Shown here piece after piece: positions 27,991 through 37,465 of a stretch of 64,000 nt of DNA. This DNA is from Bacteroides luhongzhouii (GTDB taxonomy: Bacteria > Bacteroidota > Bacteroidia > Bacteroidales > Bacteroidaceae), in assembly GCF_009193295.2 (NCBI RefSeq), contig NZ_CP059973.1:62001-126000 (forward strand). The letters are read 5' to 3'. The notes below the pieces were generated by a model. That model made no database searches, was not told the origin of the DNA, and was given only the letters and a program-made list of their open reading frames with translations. The first letter of the stretch is position 1, and every line of letters begins with the position of its first letter. The position numbers and the translations under genes are program-made.

Positions 27991-30900
27991 TCAATTTATA
28001 TGAAATCCCAATTCGGGACGCTCTTTTAAATATGTTATTAAATCCCGCCCCACCGAAAGCTTAATTGGACGAGAAATCAAATCAATTGACATGTGGCTTA
28101 CATCAGCATCATCCGTCACTTTAAAATACAATTCTGTATTTCCCGGATGTTCCTTAGTCAGAGTGGCAAGTTCAGTAACCAAAGCCGAGTTCAAGACTGA
28201 CAGAGGAATGATAATCGTGATCTTCTGCACCAGTTCTTCTTTCACGTCGGGAAGAAGCTCCATAGAAGTGATTTTCACTTCCAATTCATCCTGCCGCCAT
28301 TGTTTCGCTTGGCAACGGGCTTTAATATATAGGAACGTTCCTTCGTTGAGATATCCCTGATAAGTCACCCAGTCATTTCCCCAGAATGGGATTTCGGTAG
28401 AACCGGAATAATCTTCAATCTTAGCAATACCATACGGATTTCCATTCTTGCTGACTCCGCGACGAACACTAGTCACAATCCCTCCCATCGTTATTTCACG
28501 ACCAACAAGTGCAGCTTTATCTTCCAAATCCGCCATCCGTGTATTGCAGACATGTTCCAATACGATAGAAAATTCATCCAACGGATGAGCGGAAAGATAG
28601 ATACCGACCAAATCACGCTCACGATTCAGCCGATCAAGATCACTCCAACGTTCCACACCTTGAGGAATTTCAGGAGTTGCAACATCAATAACGTTTTCAC
28701 CACCGAACAAAGAATTGACAGCAGCTGCCTTATCTGCCTGATAGCGGTTACCATAGCGCATCAATGTTTCCAGAAATACTTCACCTTTAGAGTTTACAGC
28801 AAAATATTGTTCCCGCTTCAGTTCAGGAAAACTATCAAACCCTCCGGCTAATGCCAGACATTCCATATTTTTCTTGTTGCAGGCATTCAGGTTGACACGT
28901 TGCACAAAGTCGAATATACCGAGGAAAGGACCATTCTTACTACGTTCCTCCATAATACTTTGTACAGCAGCTTCACCTACACCTTTGACAGCACCAAGTC
29001 CGAAACGAATATCACCGTCATGATTTACAGTAAATTTCAGGTTACTTTCGTTTACATCCGGTCCCAGCGTCTGAATACCCATTGCCTTACATTCGTCCAT
29101 CAGTTTCGTAATATCGGTAATGTTCGACAAGCTTCGACTCATCACTGCAGCCATATATTCAGGAGGGTAATTTGCTTTTAGATAGGCTGTTTGGTAAGCT
29201 ACCCACGAATAACAAGTAGCATGTGATTTATTGAAAGCATAAGACGCAAACTTTTCCCAGTCGGTCCAAATCTTTTCAAGCACTTTCGGGTCGTGTCCGT
29301 TCTTACGCCCACCTTCAATAAATTTAGGTTTCATGTGATCCAGCTTGTCACGCAACTTCTTACCCATGGCTTTACGGAGTGCATCAGACTCACCACGGGT
29401 AAAGTCAGCCAATAAACGTGACAGAAGCATCACCTGTTCCTGATAAACCGTAATGCCATACGTATCCTTCAAGTATTTCTCCATTATCGGAATATCATAC
29501 TCAATCGGCTTGCGTCCATGTTTACGGTCGATAAAATCAGGTATATAATCCATTGGTCCCGGACGATAAAGGGCATTCATGGCAATCAAATCTTCGAATG
29601 TAGAAGGCTGCAATTCGCGCAGGTACTTCTGCATACCGGCAGATTCAAACTGAAATGTACCAATCGTACGTCCGTCACTATATAATTTATATGTAGCCGG
29701 GTCAGAGATGTCTATCGCATCAACGTCTACTTCAACATTACGACTTAAACGGATATTTTCAACGGCCTCTTTGATAATAGACAAAGTTTTCAGGCCAAGG
29801 AAGTCCATCTTAATCAATCCGGTATCTTCAATCACCGAACCTTCATACTGGGTAACAAGCATTTTTTCGCCCGTTTCCTTATCATCAGCAGTGCTGACAG
29901 GTACCCAATCGGTGATATCGTCACGACAGATAATCGTACCACAAGCATGTACACCTGTACCACGCACGTTACCTTCAAGCATCTTAGCATACTTGATCGT
30001 ATCTCGAACCAACGGATCGGATGATGCTTCCGCAGCTTGCAGTTCGGGAACATATTCAATCGCATTCCGCAAATTCAATTTCTTATCAGGAATTTTATCT
30101 GGCACTAATTTAGCCAATCGGTCAGACTCCGAAAGAGGTAGCTTTTGCACACGGGCAACATCCTTGATAGCTAACTTAGTAGCCATTGTACCATAAGTGA
30201 TGATATGAGCAACTTTTTCCTGACCATATTTATTCGTTACCCAACGAAGTACTTCACCACGTCCGTCATCATCAAAGTCGACATCAATATCGGGCAAGGA
30301 GATACGGTCCGGATTTAAGAAACGCTCAAACAGCAAATCGTACTGGATAGGGTCGATTTTCGTAATCCCCAGACAATAGGCCACTGCCGAACCAGCAGCC
30401 GAACCACGCCCCGGACCAACCGACACACCCAGTTCCTTACGTGCCGCATTGATAAAATCCTGTACAATCAAAAAGTATCCGGGGAAACCCATCGTTTTCA
30501 TGATATACAGCTCGAAGTTCATTCGTTCTTTAACTTCTTCCGACAGAGGTTCGCCATAAATTCTCTTGGCTCCGTCAAAAGCCAATTTAGCTAGATAATC
30601 CCCTTCAAGTTTAATACGATAAAGTTTATCATAACCACCCAGGCGTTTAATTTTCGCTTTCGCATCCTCTTCACTCAATACCACATTACCATGTTCATCC
30701 TGAGTAAATTCGTCAAACAGGTCTTTTTCCGTAAACTTCGCCCGATACCCTTCTTCCGTTCCAAAATCTTCGGGAATAGCAAAAGTAGGCATGATAGGTG
30801 CATGATCGATGGAGTAATATTCTACCTTGTCAAGAATCTCCAGTGTATTGCTCAACGCTTCGGGCACGTCAGCAAAGAGTTCGTTCATCTCTTCTCGTGT

Positions 30901-31797
30901 CTTCATCCATTCCTGCTTGGTATAAAGCATACGAGTAGGATCATCCAAGTCCTTACCAGTACTCAAACAGATCAAACGGTCGTGCGCTTCCGCATTCTCT
31001 TCATCTACAAAGTGAACATCATTCGTACAAATCAGTTTAACATTGAACTTCTTAGCATATTCAATCAGATATTTGTTCACATTCACCTGCAACGGATAAC
31101 ATTCGTGATTGGCACGGGGAACAGTCGCTTTATGACGTTGTAACTCCAAATAGTAGTCATCACCAAACAAGTTCTTATACCATTGAATAGCCTCTTCAGC
31201 CTCTGCAAATTGCCCGGCAGTAATTCGTTTCGGCACTTCACCACCAAGACAGGCCGAACAGATAATAAGTCCCTCGTGATATTTTTCCAGTTCGCTGCGG
31301 TCAGTACGCGGACGCATATAATATCCGCGCGTCCATGCGTGCGATACTAATTTAATAAGATTATGATAACCTTTTTCATTCTTAGCTAATACGATCAGGT
31401 GATAACCACTTTGGTCGGGTTTACCCTCTTTTAAGTCCATAGTGCGGCGCGCAACATACATTTCACAACCGATGACAGGTTTGAAAAGCTTATTTTCCGC
31501 TTCCACTATCTTAGCTTTACATGCAGCAATCTCCGCCTCTTTATCCGCACACTCTATTGTGCCGGCCTCAATTCCTGCAATTCGCTTCTTCAAATCTTTG
31601 ACTTCACCTCTTGGACCGCTGTTCTTTTTATTGACGTAGTTCGTAAATTCCTTGATACCGAACATATTTCCATGATCGGTCACGGCAATCCCCTTCATCC
31701 CGTTTTGCATCGCTTTATCGACCAGACGAGCTACGCTAGCCTGACCATCCAACAGAGAATATTGAGTATGGACATGTAAATGAACGAAATCCTGCAT
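27991..31797 (-). CDS. dnaE: DNA polymerase III alpha subunit
   Basis: The 1268-residue protein is the replicative polymerase catalytic subunit. It starts with the PHP domain (HLHVHTQYSLLDGQASVARL, then VTDHGNMFG). The palm domain holds the catalytic triad segments (GPGRGSAAGSAVAYCLGI and SLPDIDVDFDDDGRGEVLRW), followed by the finger domain with RPGPMDYIPDFIDRKHG and the thumb, then helix-hairpin-helix and OB-fold (MGGIVTSVRRGVSKNGNPYG) modules at the C-terminus. Length and domain order are normal for DnaE of this phylum. A -7 box (complement of 31851-31858, TATTTTTG) lies upstream. It is the boundary of the conserved chromosome backbone next to PUL 1. Confidence 0.98.
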   Translation of the reverse strand: MQDFVHLHVHTQYSLLDGQASVARLVDKAMQNGMKGIAVTDHGNMFGIKEFTNYVNKKNSGPRGEVKDLKKRIAGIEAGTIECADKEAEIAACKAKIVEAENKLFKPVIGCEMYVARRTMDLKEGKPDQSGYHLIVLAKNEKGYHNLIKLVSHAWTRGYYMRPRTDRSELEKYHEGLIICSACLGGEVPKRITAGQFAEAEEAIQWYKNLFGDDYYLELQRHKATVPRANHECYPLQVNVNKYLIEYAKKFNVKLICTNDVHFVDEENAEAHDRLICLSTGKDLDDPTRMLYTKQEWMKTREEMNELFADVPEALSNTLEILDKVEYYSIDHAPIMPTFAIPEDFGTEEGYRAKFTEKDLFDEFTQDEHGNVVLSEEDAKAKIKRLGGYDKLYRIKLEGDYLAKLAFDGAKRIYGEPLSEEVKERMNFELYIMKTMGFPGYFLIVQDFINAARKELGVSVGPGRGSAAGSAVAYCLGITKIDPIQYDLLFERFLNPDRISLPDIDVDFDDDGRGEVLRWVTNKYGQEKVAHIITYGTMATKLAIKDVARVQKLPLSESDRLAKLVPDKIPDKKLNLRNAIEYVPELQAAEASSDPLVRDTIKYAKMLEGNVRGTGVHACGTIICRDDITDWVPVSTADDKETGEKMLVTQYEGSVIEDTGLIKMDFLGLKTLSIIKEAVENIRLSRNVEVDVDAIDISDPATYKLYSDGRTIGTFQFESAGMQKYLRELQPSTFEDLIAMNALYRPGPMDYIPDFIDRKHGRKPIEYDIPIMEKYLKDTYGITVYQEQVMLLSRLLADFTRGESDALRKAMGKKLRDKLDHMKPKFIEGGRKNGHDPKVLEKIWTDWEKFASYAFNKSHATCYSWVAYQTAYLKANYPPEYMAAVMSRSLSNITDITKLMDECKAMGIQTLGPDVNESNLKFTVNHDGDIRFGLGAVKGVGEAAVQSIMEERSKNGPFLGIFDFVQRVNLNACNKKNMECLALAGGFDSFPELKREQYFAVNSKGEVFLETLMRYGNRYQADKAAAVNSLFGGENVIDVATPEIPQGVERWSDLDRLNRERDLVGIYLSAHPLDEFSIVLEHVCNTRMADLEDKAALVGREITMGGIVTSVRRGVSKNGNPYGIAKIEDYSGSTEIPFWGNDWVTYQGYLNEGTFLYIKARCQAKQWRQDELEVKITSMELLPDVKEELVQKITIIIPLSVLNSALVTELATLTKEHPGNTELYFKVTDDADVSHMSIDLISRPIKLSVGRDLITYLKERPELGFHIN

Positions 31798-31850
31798 AAT
31801 GATAAGTAGTTAAATTGAAGGCATAAAATTACTACCTCTTGGGTTATAAA

Positions 31851-31858
31851 CAAAAATA
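31851..31858 (-). promoter_or_regulatory. candidate -7 box of dnaE
   Basis: The complement reads TATTTTTG, a perfect TAnnTTTG match, 54 nt upstream of the dnaE ATG. A well-placed -33 element is not obvious. Confidence 0.5.
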
Positions 31859-31901
31859 ATCCTCAAAAAGTTATCAACATTCACATTTCTATGCTCATTT
31901 A

Positions 31902-31933
31902 CTTGCTGATTTTTTAAATTAAGTATATTTTTG
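31902..31933 (+). promoter_or_regulatory. promoter of the psd-pssA operon
   Basis: CTTG (31902-31905, -33 variant of TTTG), a 20-nt spacer and TATTTTTG (31926-31933, perfect -7) give a well-formed Bacteroides promoter ending 26 nt before the psd start codon. It diverges from dnaE. Confidence 0.65.
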
Positions 31934-31958
31934 CAGACAATATCATTAAACAGCATTC

Positions 31959-32645
31959 ATGGGCCGACTAAAAAAATTAAAAAAAATACGTATTCACCGC
32001 GAAGGAACACATATATTATGGGCTAGCTTCTTGCTATTGCTATTGATTAATGCAGCTCTTTATTGGGGAATCGATTGCAAAATACCTTTTTATGTGGTAG
32101 CAGTAGCGAGTATAGCAGTCTATCTGCTGATGGTGAATTTCTTTCGATGTCCGATCCGTCTCTTCGGGCAGGACACTGAAAAGATTGTCGTAGCACCCGC
32201 CGATGGAAAAATCGTCGTCATCGAAGAAGTTGATGAAAACGAATATTTCCATGACCGCCGCTTAATGATATCCATCTTCATGAGCATTGTGAACGTACAT
32301 GCCAACTGGTACCCGGTAGATGGTACTATTAAAAAGGTAGCGCATCATAATGGAAACTTTATGAAAGCATGGCTGCCGAAAGCCAGCACAGAAAACGAAC
32401 GTTCTACGGTAGTGATCGAAACTCCGGAAGGAGTGGAAGTACTCACCCGGCAAATCGCCGGAGCAGTGGCACGCCGTATTGTCACCTACGCTGAAGTAGG
32501 AGAAGAATGTTATATTGACGAACACATGGGATTTATCAAATTCGGTTCCCGTGTGGATGTGTATCTACCCATCGGCACAGAAGTATGTGTCAGCATGGGA
32601 CAATTAACGACCGGTAACCAAACGGTTATCGCCAAACTTAAATAA
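31959..32645 (+). CDS. psd: phosphatidylserine decarboxylase proenzyme
   Basis: The 228-residue protein converts phosphatidylserine to phosphatidylethanolamine at the inner membrane. Two N-terminal hydrophobic helices (about 19-62) are followed by the catalytic domain with [28 protein letters not shown] and the self-cleavage site [10 protein letters not shown]; Ser197 in the Gly-Ser pair would become the pyruvoyl group of the alpha chain. The size corresponds to the short Psd type common in Bacteroidetes, rather than the about 320-residue E. coli type. The phosphatidylserine synthase gene follows after 10 nt, so substrate-making and substrate-using enzymes are co-transcribed. Confidence 0.96.
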   Translation: MGRLKKLKKIRIHREGTHILWASFLLLLLINAALYWGIDCKIPFYVVAVASIAVYLLMVNFFRCPIRLFGQDTEKIVVAPADGKIVVIEEVDENEYFHDRRLMISIFMSIVNVHANWYPVDGTIKKVAHHNGNFMKAWLPKASTENERSTVVIETPEGVEVLTRQIAGAVARRIVTYAEVGEECYIDEHMGFIKFGSRVDVYLPIGTEVCVSMGQLTTGNQTVIAKLK

Positions 32646-32655
32646 TTCTGTCACA

Positions 32656-33363
32656 ATGACAAACATTATTAAAAATAGTATTCCAAATACTGTAACCTGC
32701 CTGAACCTTTTCTCCGGTTGTATTGCCTGTGTCATGGCTTTTGAAGCAAAATATGAACTGGCTCTACTTTTCATCGCTTTAAGTTCTATCTTCGATTTCT
32801 TCGACGGATTGTTGGCTCGTGTACTCAATGCCCATTCCATTATTGGAAAAGACTTGGACTCATTGGCTGATGATGTCAGCTTCGGGGTTGCTCCTTCACT
32901 GATCGTATTCTCTCTATTCAAAGAGATGTACTATCCGGCAAATATGGAATTCATCGCTCCTTATCTACCTTATTTGGCATTCTTGATTTCTGTTTTTTCA
33001 GCATTGCGTCTGGCAAAATTCAACAATGATACACGGCAGACGAGTTCTTTTGTCGGACTTCCGGTACCTGCCAATGCTCTGTTTTGGGGCTCATTAGTGG
33101 CAGGGGCACATGACTTCCTAATATCAGCCAACTGCCATCCTGTCTACCTTCTTATACTTGTCTGCCTGTTTTCCGGACTGCTGGTATCAGAAATACCGAT
33201 GTTTTCTTTGAAATTTAAAAACCTTTCATGGAATGACAACAAAATCAGTTTTATATTCCTGATTATCTGCATTCCCCTCCTTATATTTCTTGGAATTAGT
33301 AGCTTTGCTGCCATTATTGTATGGTATATTTTACTTTCACTTTTTACAAGAAAAAGTAAATAA
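32656..33363 (+). CDS. pssA: CDP-diacylglycerol--serine O-phosphatidyltransferase
   Basis: The 235-residue membrane protein carries the CDP-alcohol phosphotransferase signature DGLLARVLNAHSIIGKDLDS followed by LADD (DG-x2-AR-x8-G-x3-D-x3-D), with about seven hydrophobic segments. It makes phosphatidylserine from CDP-diacylglycerol and serine. It directly follows psd in the same operon. Length is normal for the membrane-integral class. Confidence 0.96.
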   Translation: MTNIIKNSIPNTVTCLNLFSGCIACVMAFEAKYELALLFIALSSIFDFFDGLLARVLNAHSIIGKDLDSLADDVSFGVAPSLIVFSLFKEMYYPANMEFIAPYLPYLAFLISVFSALRLAKFNNDTRQTSSFVGLPVPANALFWGSLVAGAHDFLISANCHPVYLLILVCLFSGLLVSEIPMFSLKFKNLSWNDNKISFIFLIICIPLLIFLGISSFAAIIVWYILLSLFTRKSK

Positions 33364-33430
33364 ACAATCTCTTGGCACGTTTGTTGTACTATGAGTTTTA
33401 TCGAAGTAACAACATAAAAATCATAGCCCG

Positions 33431-33721
33431 ATGCATATACTTTTATTCATACTCATTTTTATCATTGCCATTTTTGTATTTGGCCTTTCTATTGTCGGAT
33501 TCATCCTAAGAACGATTTTCGGATTAGGACGCAGTTCTTCTTCATCCCGCCCGAAACAAACAGAATCAGGACGTACAAGCCAACAGGACTATGAGCAAAG
33601 GAATCACCGTTCAAATGACAATGAAGAGGAAATATATTCCGAGAATGTTCCGGAGAAAAGACATAAAAAAATATTCACCCAGGATGATGGTGAATATGTA
33701 GATTTTGAGGAAATCAAATAG
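33431..33721 (+). CDS. small single-pass membrane protein, DUF4834-like
   Basis: The 96-residue product begins with one strong membrane helix (MHILLFILIFIIAIFVFGLSIVGFILRTIFG) and continues with a Ser/Arg/Gln-rich and then acidic cytoplasmic tail ending in IFTQDDGEYVDFEEIK. It resembles the DUF4834 proteins found after pssA in Bacteroides; that name is from memory and not verified. The gene is 67 nt after pssA on the same strand and convergent with tadA (14 nt gap). No function can be stated. Confidence 0.75.
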   Translation: MHILLFILIFIIAIFVFGLSIVGFILRTIFGLGRSSSSSRPKQTESGRTSQQDYEQRNHRSNDNEEEIYSENVPEKRHKKIFTQDDGEYVDFEEIK

Positions 33722-33735
33722 ACATTACACTGCTT

Positions 33736-34173
33736 TCATTTCCGTTTCGCCGCAAAGAACTCTTTCATTAGCGCAGCGCATTCGTCAGCCATTATCCCTT
33801 TTACAACCACTGTTTTAGGATGTAATGCCGCACCGGCATATTTCTGATAGCCCCGTTTTTCATCTTCGGCACCAAATACAAGTTTGCCTGTTTGTGCCCA
33901 AGCAATAGCTCCTGCACACATCACGCAAGGCTCAACTGTGACATACAGGGTACATTCGTTTAAATACTTACCGCCAAGCACATTGGCAGCAGCTGTAATA
34001 GCCTGCATCTCGGCATGAGCCGTTACGTCATTCAATGTTTCTGTGAGATTATGGGCACGTGCAATAATCCGCTCTTTACAAACCACGACAGCTCCTACGG
34101 GAACTTCTCCTCGCTCGGCAGCCTTACCTGCCTCTATCAAAGCCTGTTTCATGAAGTAAATATCGTCAAGCAT
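33736..34173 (-). CDS. tadA: tRNA adenosine(34) deaminase
   Basis: The 145-residue cytidine/deoxycytidylate deaminase-fold protein has the zinc and catalytic motif HAEMQAI (His-Ala-Glu) and PCVMCAGAIAWAQ (Cys-x2-Cys). It should convert adenosine to inosine at the wobble position of tRNA-Arg(ACG). Length, the GAVVV segment and the C-terminal region fit TadA better than a free-nucleoside deaminase. It is transcribed convergently with the DUF4834-like gene. Confidence 0.94.
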   Translation of the reverse strand: MLDDIYFMKQALIEAGKAAERGEVPVGAVVVCKERIIARAHNLTETLNDVTAHAEMQAITAAANVLGGKYLNECTLYVTVEPCVMCAGAIAWAQTGKLVFGAEDEKRGYQKYAGAALHPKTVVVKGIMADECAALMKEFFAAKRK

Positions 34174-34221
34174 CCCCCTCTTTATTTTTTTATCTACAAT
34201 TTCTAATTTAATAATGATCCC

Positions 34222-34455
34222 CTATCGCCTCATATCGTGTTCACCAAAAAGGGTGGGATAATCTTCTTCCATATTCTTATGGATAAACATGAGAATCGTT
34301 TCACGAAGCCAACGTGACTTATTCGTTATCTTATATTTCTCAAGATAACGATCTACAATCAGCTGTTCTTCGTCGCTCAACAAAATGCTCATCCGTCGTT
34401 CCCTTTTGGTACACTCGACGTGCATTTTCAGGCACTTTTTACTCCTTTTTCTCAT
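34222..34455 (-). CDS. small hypothetical protein, possible ribbon-helix-helix-like
   Basis: The 77-residue product starts with a basic N-terminus (MRKRSKKCLKMHVECTKRER) followed by RRMSILLSDEEQLIVDRYLE and KSRWLRETILMFIHK, an arrangement of strand plus two helices like short ribbon-helix-helix DNA-binding proteins. No family is recognised with certainty. A perfect -7 box TAATTTTG (complement of 34464-34471) is directly upstream of its ATG. It is divergent from the yraN-like gene. The real start could be the internal Met11. Confidence 0.6.
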   Translation of the reverse strand: MRKRSKKCLKMHVECTKRERRMSILLSDEEQLIVDRYLEKYKITNKSRWLRETILMFIHKNMEEDYPTLFGEHDMRR

Positions 34456-34522
34456 ATCTTCTGCAAAATTACTTTTACTTCTGTAAATACAAAGAATAAA
34501 AGCAGTAAATTTGCAAAAAAAG

Positions 34523-34888
34523 ATGGCTGAACATAATGATTTAGGAAAAGCCGGAGAAAATGCCGCCGTAGTTTATCTTGAACAGAAAGGATATCTTATT
34601 CGTGACCGGAATTGGAGAAGGGGACATTTCGAACTGGACATTGTAGCCGCAAAAGGTAATGAACTGATTATAGTAGAAGTGAAGACCCGCAGCAATACCC
34701 TATTTGCTGAGCCGGAAGATGCTGTAGATTTGCCTAAAATAAGACGTACAGTACGTGCAGCAGATGCCTATATCAGATTGTTCCAGATTGACACTCCTGT
34801 ACGCTTCGATATCATTACTGTAGTAGGCGACAACAGGAATTTCAAGGTTGAACATATAGAGGAAGCGTTTTATCCTCCTTTATATTAA
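34523..34888 (+). CDS. YraN/UPF0102 family nuclease-like protein
   Basis: With the ATG at 34523 the product has 121 residues and the Holliday-junction-resolvase-like fold of the UPF0102 family: LGKAGENAAVVYLEQKGY, RNWRRGHFELDIVA, IIVEVKTRSN and the C-terminal FDIITVV. Conserved Glu, Asp and Glu-x-Lys positions fit a nuclease-type active site, but the cellular role of the family is not settled. A TTG at 34511 lies inside a perfect -7 box (TAAATTTG, 34506-34513), so the ATG is preferred; it would start only a few nucleotides after the transcription start. Confidence 0.93.
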   Translation: MAEHNDLGKAGENAAVVYLEQKGYLIRDRNWRRGHFELDIVAAKGNELIIVEVKTRSNTLFAEPEDAVDLPKIRRTVRAADAYIRLFQIDTPVRFDIITVVGDNRNFKVEHIEEAFYPPLY

Positions 34889-34990
34889 AAAATGCTGGAA
34901 CTTTATTCATCATTATAAAAGCTGTGAAATTCGTGCTTTAATTTATGATATAAACTAATTATGAAAACATATTATAATTATTAATTCATT

Positions 34991-35347
34991 ATGAATGTAG
35001 AAACTGTCAGAGAATACTGCTTGAACAAGAAAGGAGTCACCGAATCTTTCCCTTTCGATGATGTATCACTGGTTGTAAAGGTTATGAACAAAATGTTTGC
35101 TCTCATTGACCTGGAAGAAGCTAATCACATCGCACTAAAATGTGATCCGGAAAAAGCAATCGAACTGCGTGAACATTATTCGGGAATTGAAGGAGCTTAT
35201 CATTTTAATAAAAAATACTGGAATAGTGTCCGCTTTGACAGTGACGTAGACGATAAATTGATGAAAGAGCTTATCGATCACTCTTATGATGAGGTAATCA
35301 AGAAATTTACTAAAAAGTTACGCACAGAATATGATGCCCTCCCCTGA
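34991..35347 (+). CDS. MmcQ/YjbR family protein
   Basis: The 118-residue protein matches the MmcQ/YjbR (double-wing, CyaY-like) family: VREYCLNKKGVTESFPFDD at the start, LVVKVMNKMFALIDLEE, LKCDPEKAIELREHYSGIEG and AYHFNKKYWNSVRFD. Family members are thought to bind DNA, with little functional proof. Its stop codon overlaps the start of birA by 17 nt, so the two are translated from one message. Confidence 0.93.
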   Translation: MNVETVREYCLNKKGVTESFPFDDVSLVVKVMNKMFALIDLEEANHIALKCDPEKAIELREHYSGIEGAYHFNKKYWNSVRFDSDVDDKLMKELIDHSYDEVIKKFTKKLRTEYDALP

Positions 35348-36089
35348 TATATTCCCGGTTCCATTGATTCGTATCAGCGAGACGAACTCCACCAACAATT
35401 ATTTGCAGTCTCTCTGTTCTGAACAGAAGTTGGAGGAATTAACTGTCGTTGTCGCCGATTTTCAAACTTCCGGTCGGGGACAGCGTGGCAATTCTTGGGA
35501 ATCAGATCCTGGCAAGAACCTTCTTTTCAGCACCGTTATCTTCCCCGAGTTTTTGGAAGCACGACGTCAGTTTCTCATTTCACAGATTATATCTTTAGCT
35601 ATTAAAGAAGAATTAGATACATATACCACCGACATTTCTATCAAATGGCCGAATGATATTTATTGGAAAGAAAAGAAAATATGTGGGATGTTGATAGAAA
35701 ACGATCTGATGGGGCGGAACATCAGTCAAAGTATTGCAGGAATCGGAATTAATATTAATCAGGAAACATTTCACAGTTCTGCTCCTAACCCCGTTTCACT
35801 GCTACAAATCACAGGAAAAAAGTATGCTCTACTCGAAATACTGAAAAATATCATGCTGCGTATCCAATCTTATTATGGCTTGCTCAAAAAAGGTGATACG
35901 ACATCAATAGCCTGTCAATATGAAAAATCTCTTTTCAGAAGGGAAGGACTGCATCGATACAAAGATGCCAACGGAGAATTTCTTGCACGAATCGTTTGTG
36001 TAGAACCAGAAGGAAGGTTGATTTTAGAAGATGAGATGCTGATGAAAAGAGACTATATGTTTAAGGAAGTGGAATATTTACTGAAATAA
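35331..36089 (+). CDS. birA: biotin--[acetyl-CoA-carboxylase] ligase
   Basis: The 252-residue enzyme attaches biotin to the biotin carboxyl carrier protein. It has the ligase core without an N-terminal HTH: SETNSTNNYLQSL, QTSGRGQRGNSWES (biotinyl-adenylate loop with GRGxRG), SIKWPNDIYWKEKKICGMLI, and GIGININQE, followed by a C-terminal SH3-like domain. Lacking the DNA-binding domain, it is a group I ligase and not a repressor. It overlaps the preceding gene by 17 nt. Confidence 0.96.
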   Translation: MMPSPDIFPVPLIRISETNSTNNYLQSLCSEQKLEELTVVVADFQTSGRGQRGNSWESDPGKNLLFSTVIFPEFLEARRQFLISQIISLAIKEELDTYTTDISIKWPNDIYWKEKKICGMLIENDLMGRNISQSIAGIGININQETFHSSAPNPVSLLQITGKKYALLEILKNIMLRIQSYYGLLKKGDTTSIACQYEKSLFRREGLHRYKDANGEFLARIVCVEPEGRLILEDEMLMKRDYMFKEVEYLLK

Positions 36090-36114
36090 GCTATCCTATT
36101 CCAGATCAAAACAT

Positions 36115-36122
36115 TATCTTTG
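36115..36122 (+). promoter_or_regulatory. candidate -7 box of the metalloprotease gene
   Basis: TATCTTTG is a perfect TAnnTTTG match, 34 nt before the ATG at 36156. An upstream in-frame TTG (36120) overlaps this box, so the box also helps decide the translation start. Confidence 0.55.
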
Positions 36123-36155
36123 GAACGTGCGTTTTTATATAAAACTCTTTCATTT

Positions 36156-37448
36156 ATGAAAACAAAACTAATTTTCTTCCTTCCATTGTTATGGATATTA
36201 ATAGGATGCGATGATTCAGATTCTGCAACATTAAATATATCAGAATCAAAGTTTGATAACATCAGCGCAAGCGGTGAATCATTAACGATAGATATTACAT
36301 GTAGTTCTTCATGGACTGTAACAAGTAATAAACAATGGTGTATTCCTAATACACAAAAAGGAGAAAACGATGGAAAGTTAATCCTGACTGTCAACGCTAA
36401 CTTGGAATCCAGTCCCAGAACCGCAACTATCACTATTATAAGTCACAAAGTTAACAAAACGGTTCAAATCATTCAAAAAGGCTCTACCAATACAGCAGAA
36501 GAATACCATTATGAACTCCCTGTAATCTTCCATGTATTATATAAAGAAAAAAATGATCCGCTTCAATACGTTAGCCAAAGCCGTTTAAACAATATACTCA
36601 ATACAGTAAACAGCTTATATAAAGATGCAACTAAAAGTGTAGACATGAATCTGACTTTTACACTTGCAACTAAAAATCCGAATAATGAGGTTCTACCCAC
36701 TCCAGGTGTAGAATATAAAGAATGGCCAGATAACTATCCCATTGACTGTGAAGTTTTCATGAATGATAATTCGGGCAAGTATGTTGATTTTTTATGGGAT
36801 CCTAACCAATATATCAACATTATGATATATAATTTTGCGTCAGATCCCAACTCTAATTCAACTATATTGGGAATATCTCATCTTCCTTTTTCCACCATCA
36901 ATAATAACTTTTTGGAAGGACTTAATTCTACACAATACACTCACCTAGAAAAGAATAATCTGAAGTTTCCTTATTGTGTATCCGTCAACAGTTTATTTAT
37001 TAATGAACCATCTGGCACTAAATATTCTGAAGCCGATATCAGAGTAACCTTAGCTCACGAGTTAGGTCACTATCTGGGCTTACGCCATGTGTTCTCTGAA
37101 GAAGAATCTGGTGGTTTATTAGATGAATGTAAAGACACCGATTATTGCAAAGACACTCCTTCTTATAATAAGATAGAATATGATAATTGGCTCAATGAAC
37201 TGCCAGGAACTAGTTATGAATTAGAATATTTATGCCAAAGAAGTAACTGCCAAGATACTAAATTTATATCTAAAAATATTATGGATTACTCCTACAGTTA
37301 TTCAAACCAATTCACTCAAAATCAACGTGAACGTATCAGACATGTCTTATCCTATAGTCCTCTGATACCTGGACCGAAAAAAGGAGACATTGATACCCGA
37401 GCACTTAATGAAAGTCCCTTGGATTTACCAATACGCACTATAAAATAA
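36156..37448 (+). CDS. BACON-domain zinc metalloprotease lipoprotein (pappalysin-like metzincin)
   Basis: From the ATG at 36156 the product has 430 residues. A lipoprotein signal (MKTKLIFFLPLLWILIGC) is followed by an acidic DDSDS, then a BACON domain (about 25-110; ISASGESLTIDITCSSSWTV) and a metzincin catalytic domain. The zinc motif is LAHELGHYLGLRHVF (HExxHxxGxxH) and the Met-turn NIMDYSYSYSN; nearby Cys residues probably form disulfides. It resembles the zinc-dependent metalloproteinase lipoproteins of Bacteroides fragilis (BF0631-type), which are thought to act on the cell surface. The substrate is unknown. It is a single gene, with a hairpin terminator right after the stop. Confidence 0.92.
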   Translation: MKTKLIFFLPLLWILIGCDDSDSATLNISESKFDNISASGESLTIDITCSSSWTVTSNKQWCIPNTQKGENDGKLILTVNANLESSPRTATITIISHKVNKTVQIIQKGSTNTAEEYHYELPVIFHVLYKEKNDPLQYVSQSRLNNILNTVNSLYKDATKSVDMNLTFTLATKNPNNEVLPTPGVEYKEWPDNYPIDCEVFMNDNSGKYVDFLWDPNQYINIMIYNFASDPNSNSTILGISHLPFSTINNNFLEGLNSTQYTHLEKNNLKFPYCVSVNSLFINEPSGTKYSEADIRVTLAHELGHYLGLRHVFSEEESGGLLDECKDTDYCKDTPSYNKIEYDNWLNELPGTSYELEYLCQRSNCQDTKFISKNIMDYSYSYSNQFTQNQRERIRHVLSYSPLIPGPKKGDIDTRALNESPLDLPIRTIK

Positions 37449-37465
37449 CAAATTGAGTATAATTG

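Noticed and set aside
29708..30196. Open frame of about 160 codons on the plus strand
   Set aside because: Antisense to conserved dnaE coding sequence; no independent support.
36120..36155. Upstream TTG start for the metalloprotease
   Set aside because: The TTG lies within a perfect -7 promoter box, and the ATG at 36156 starts the lipoprotein signal peptide directly.
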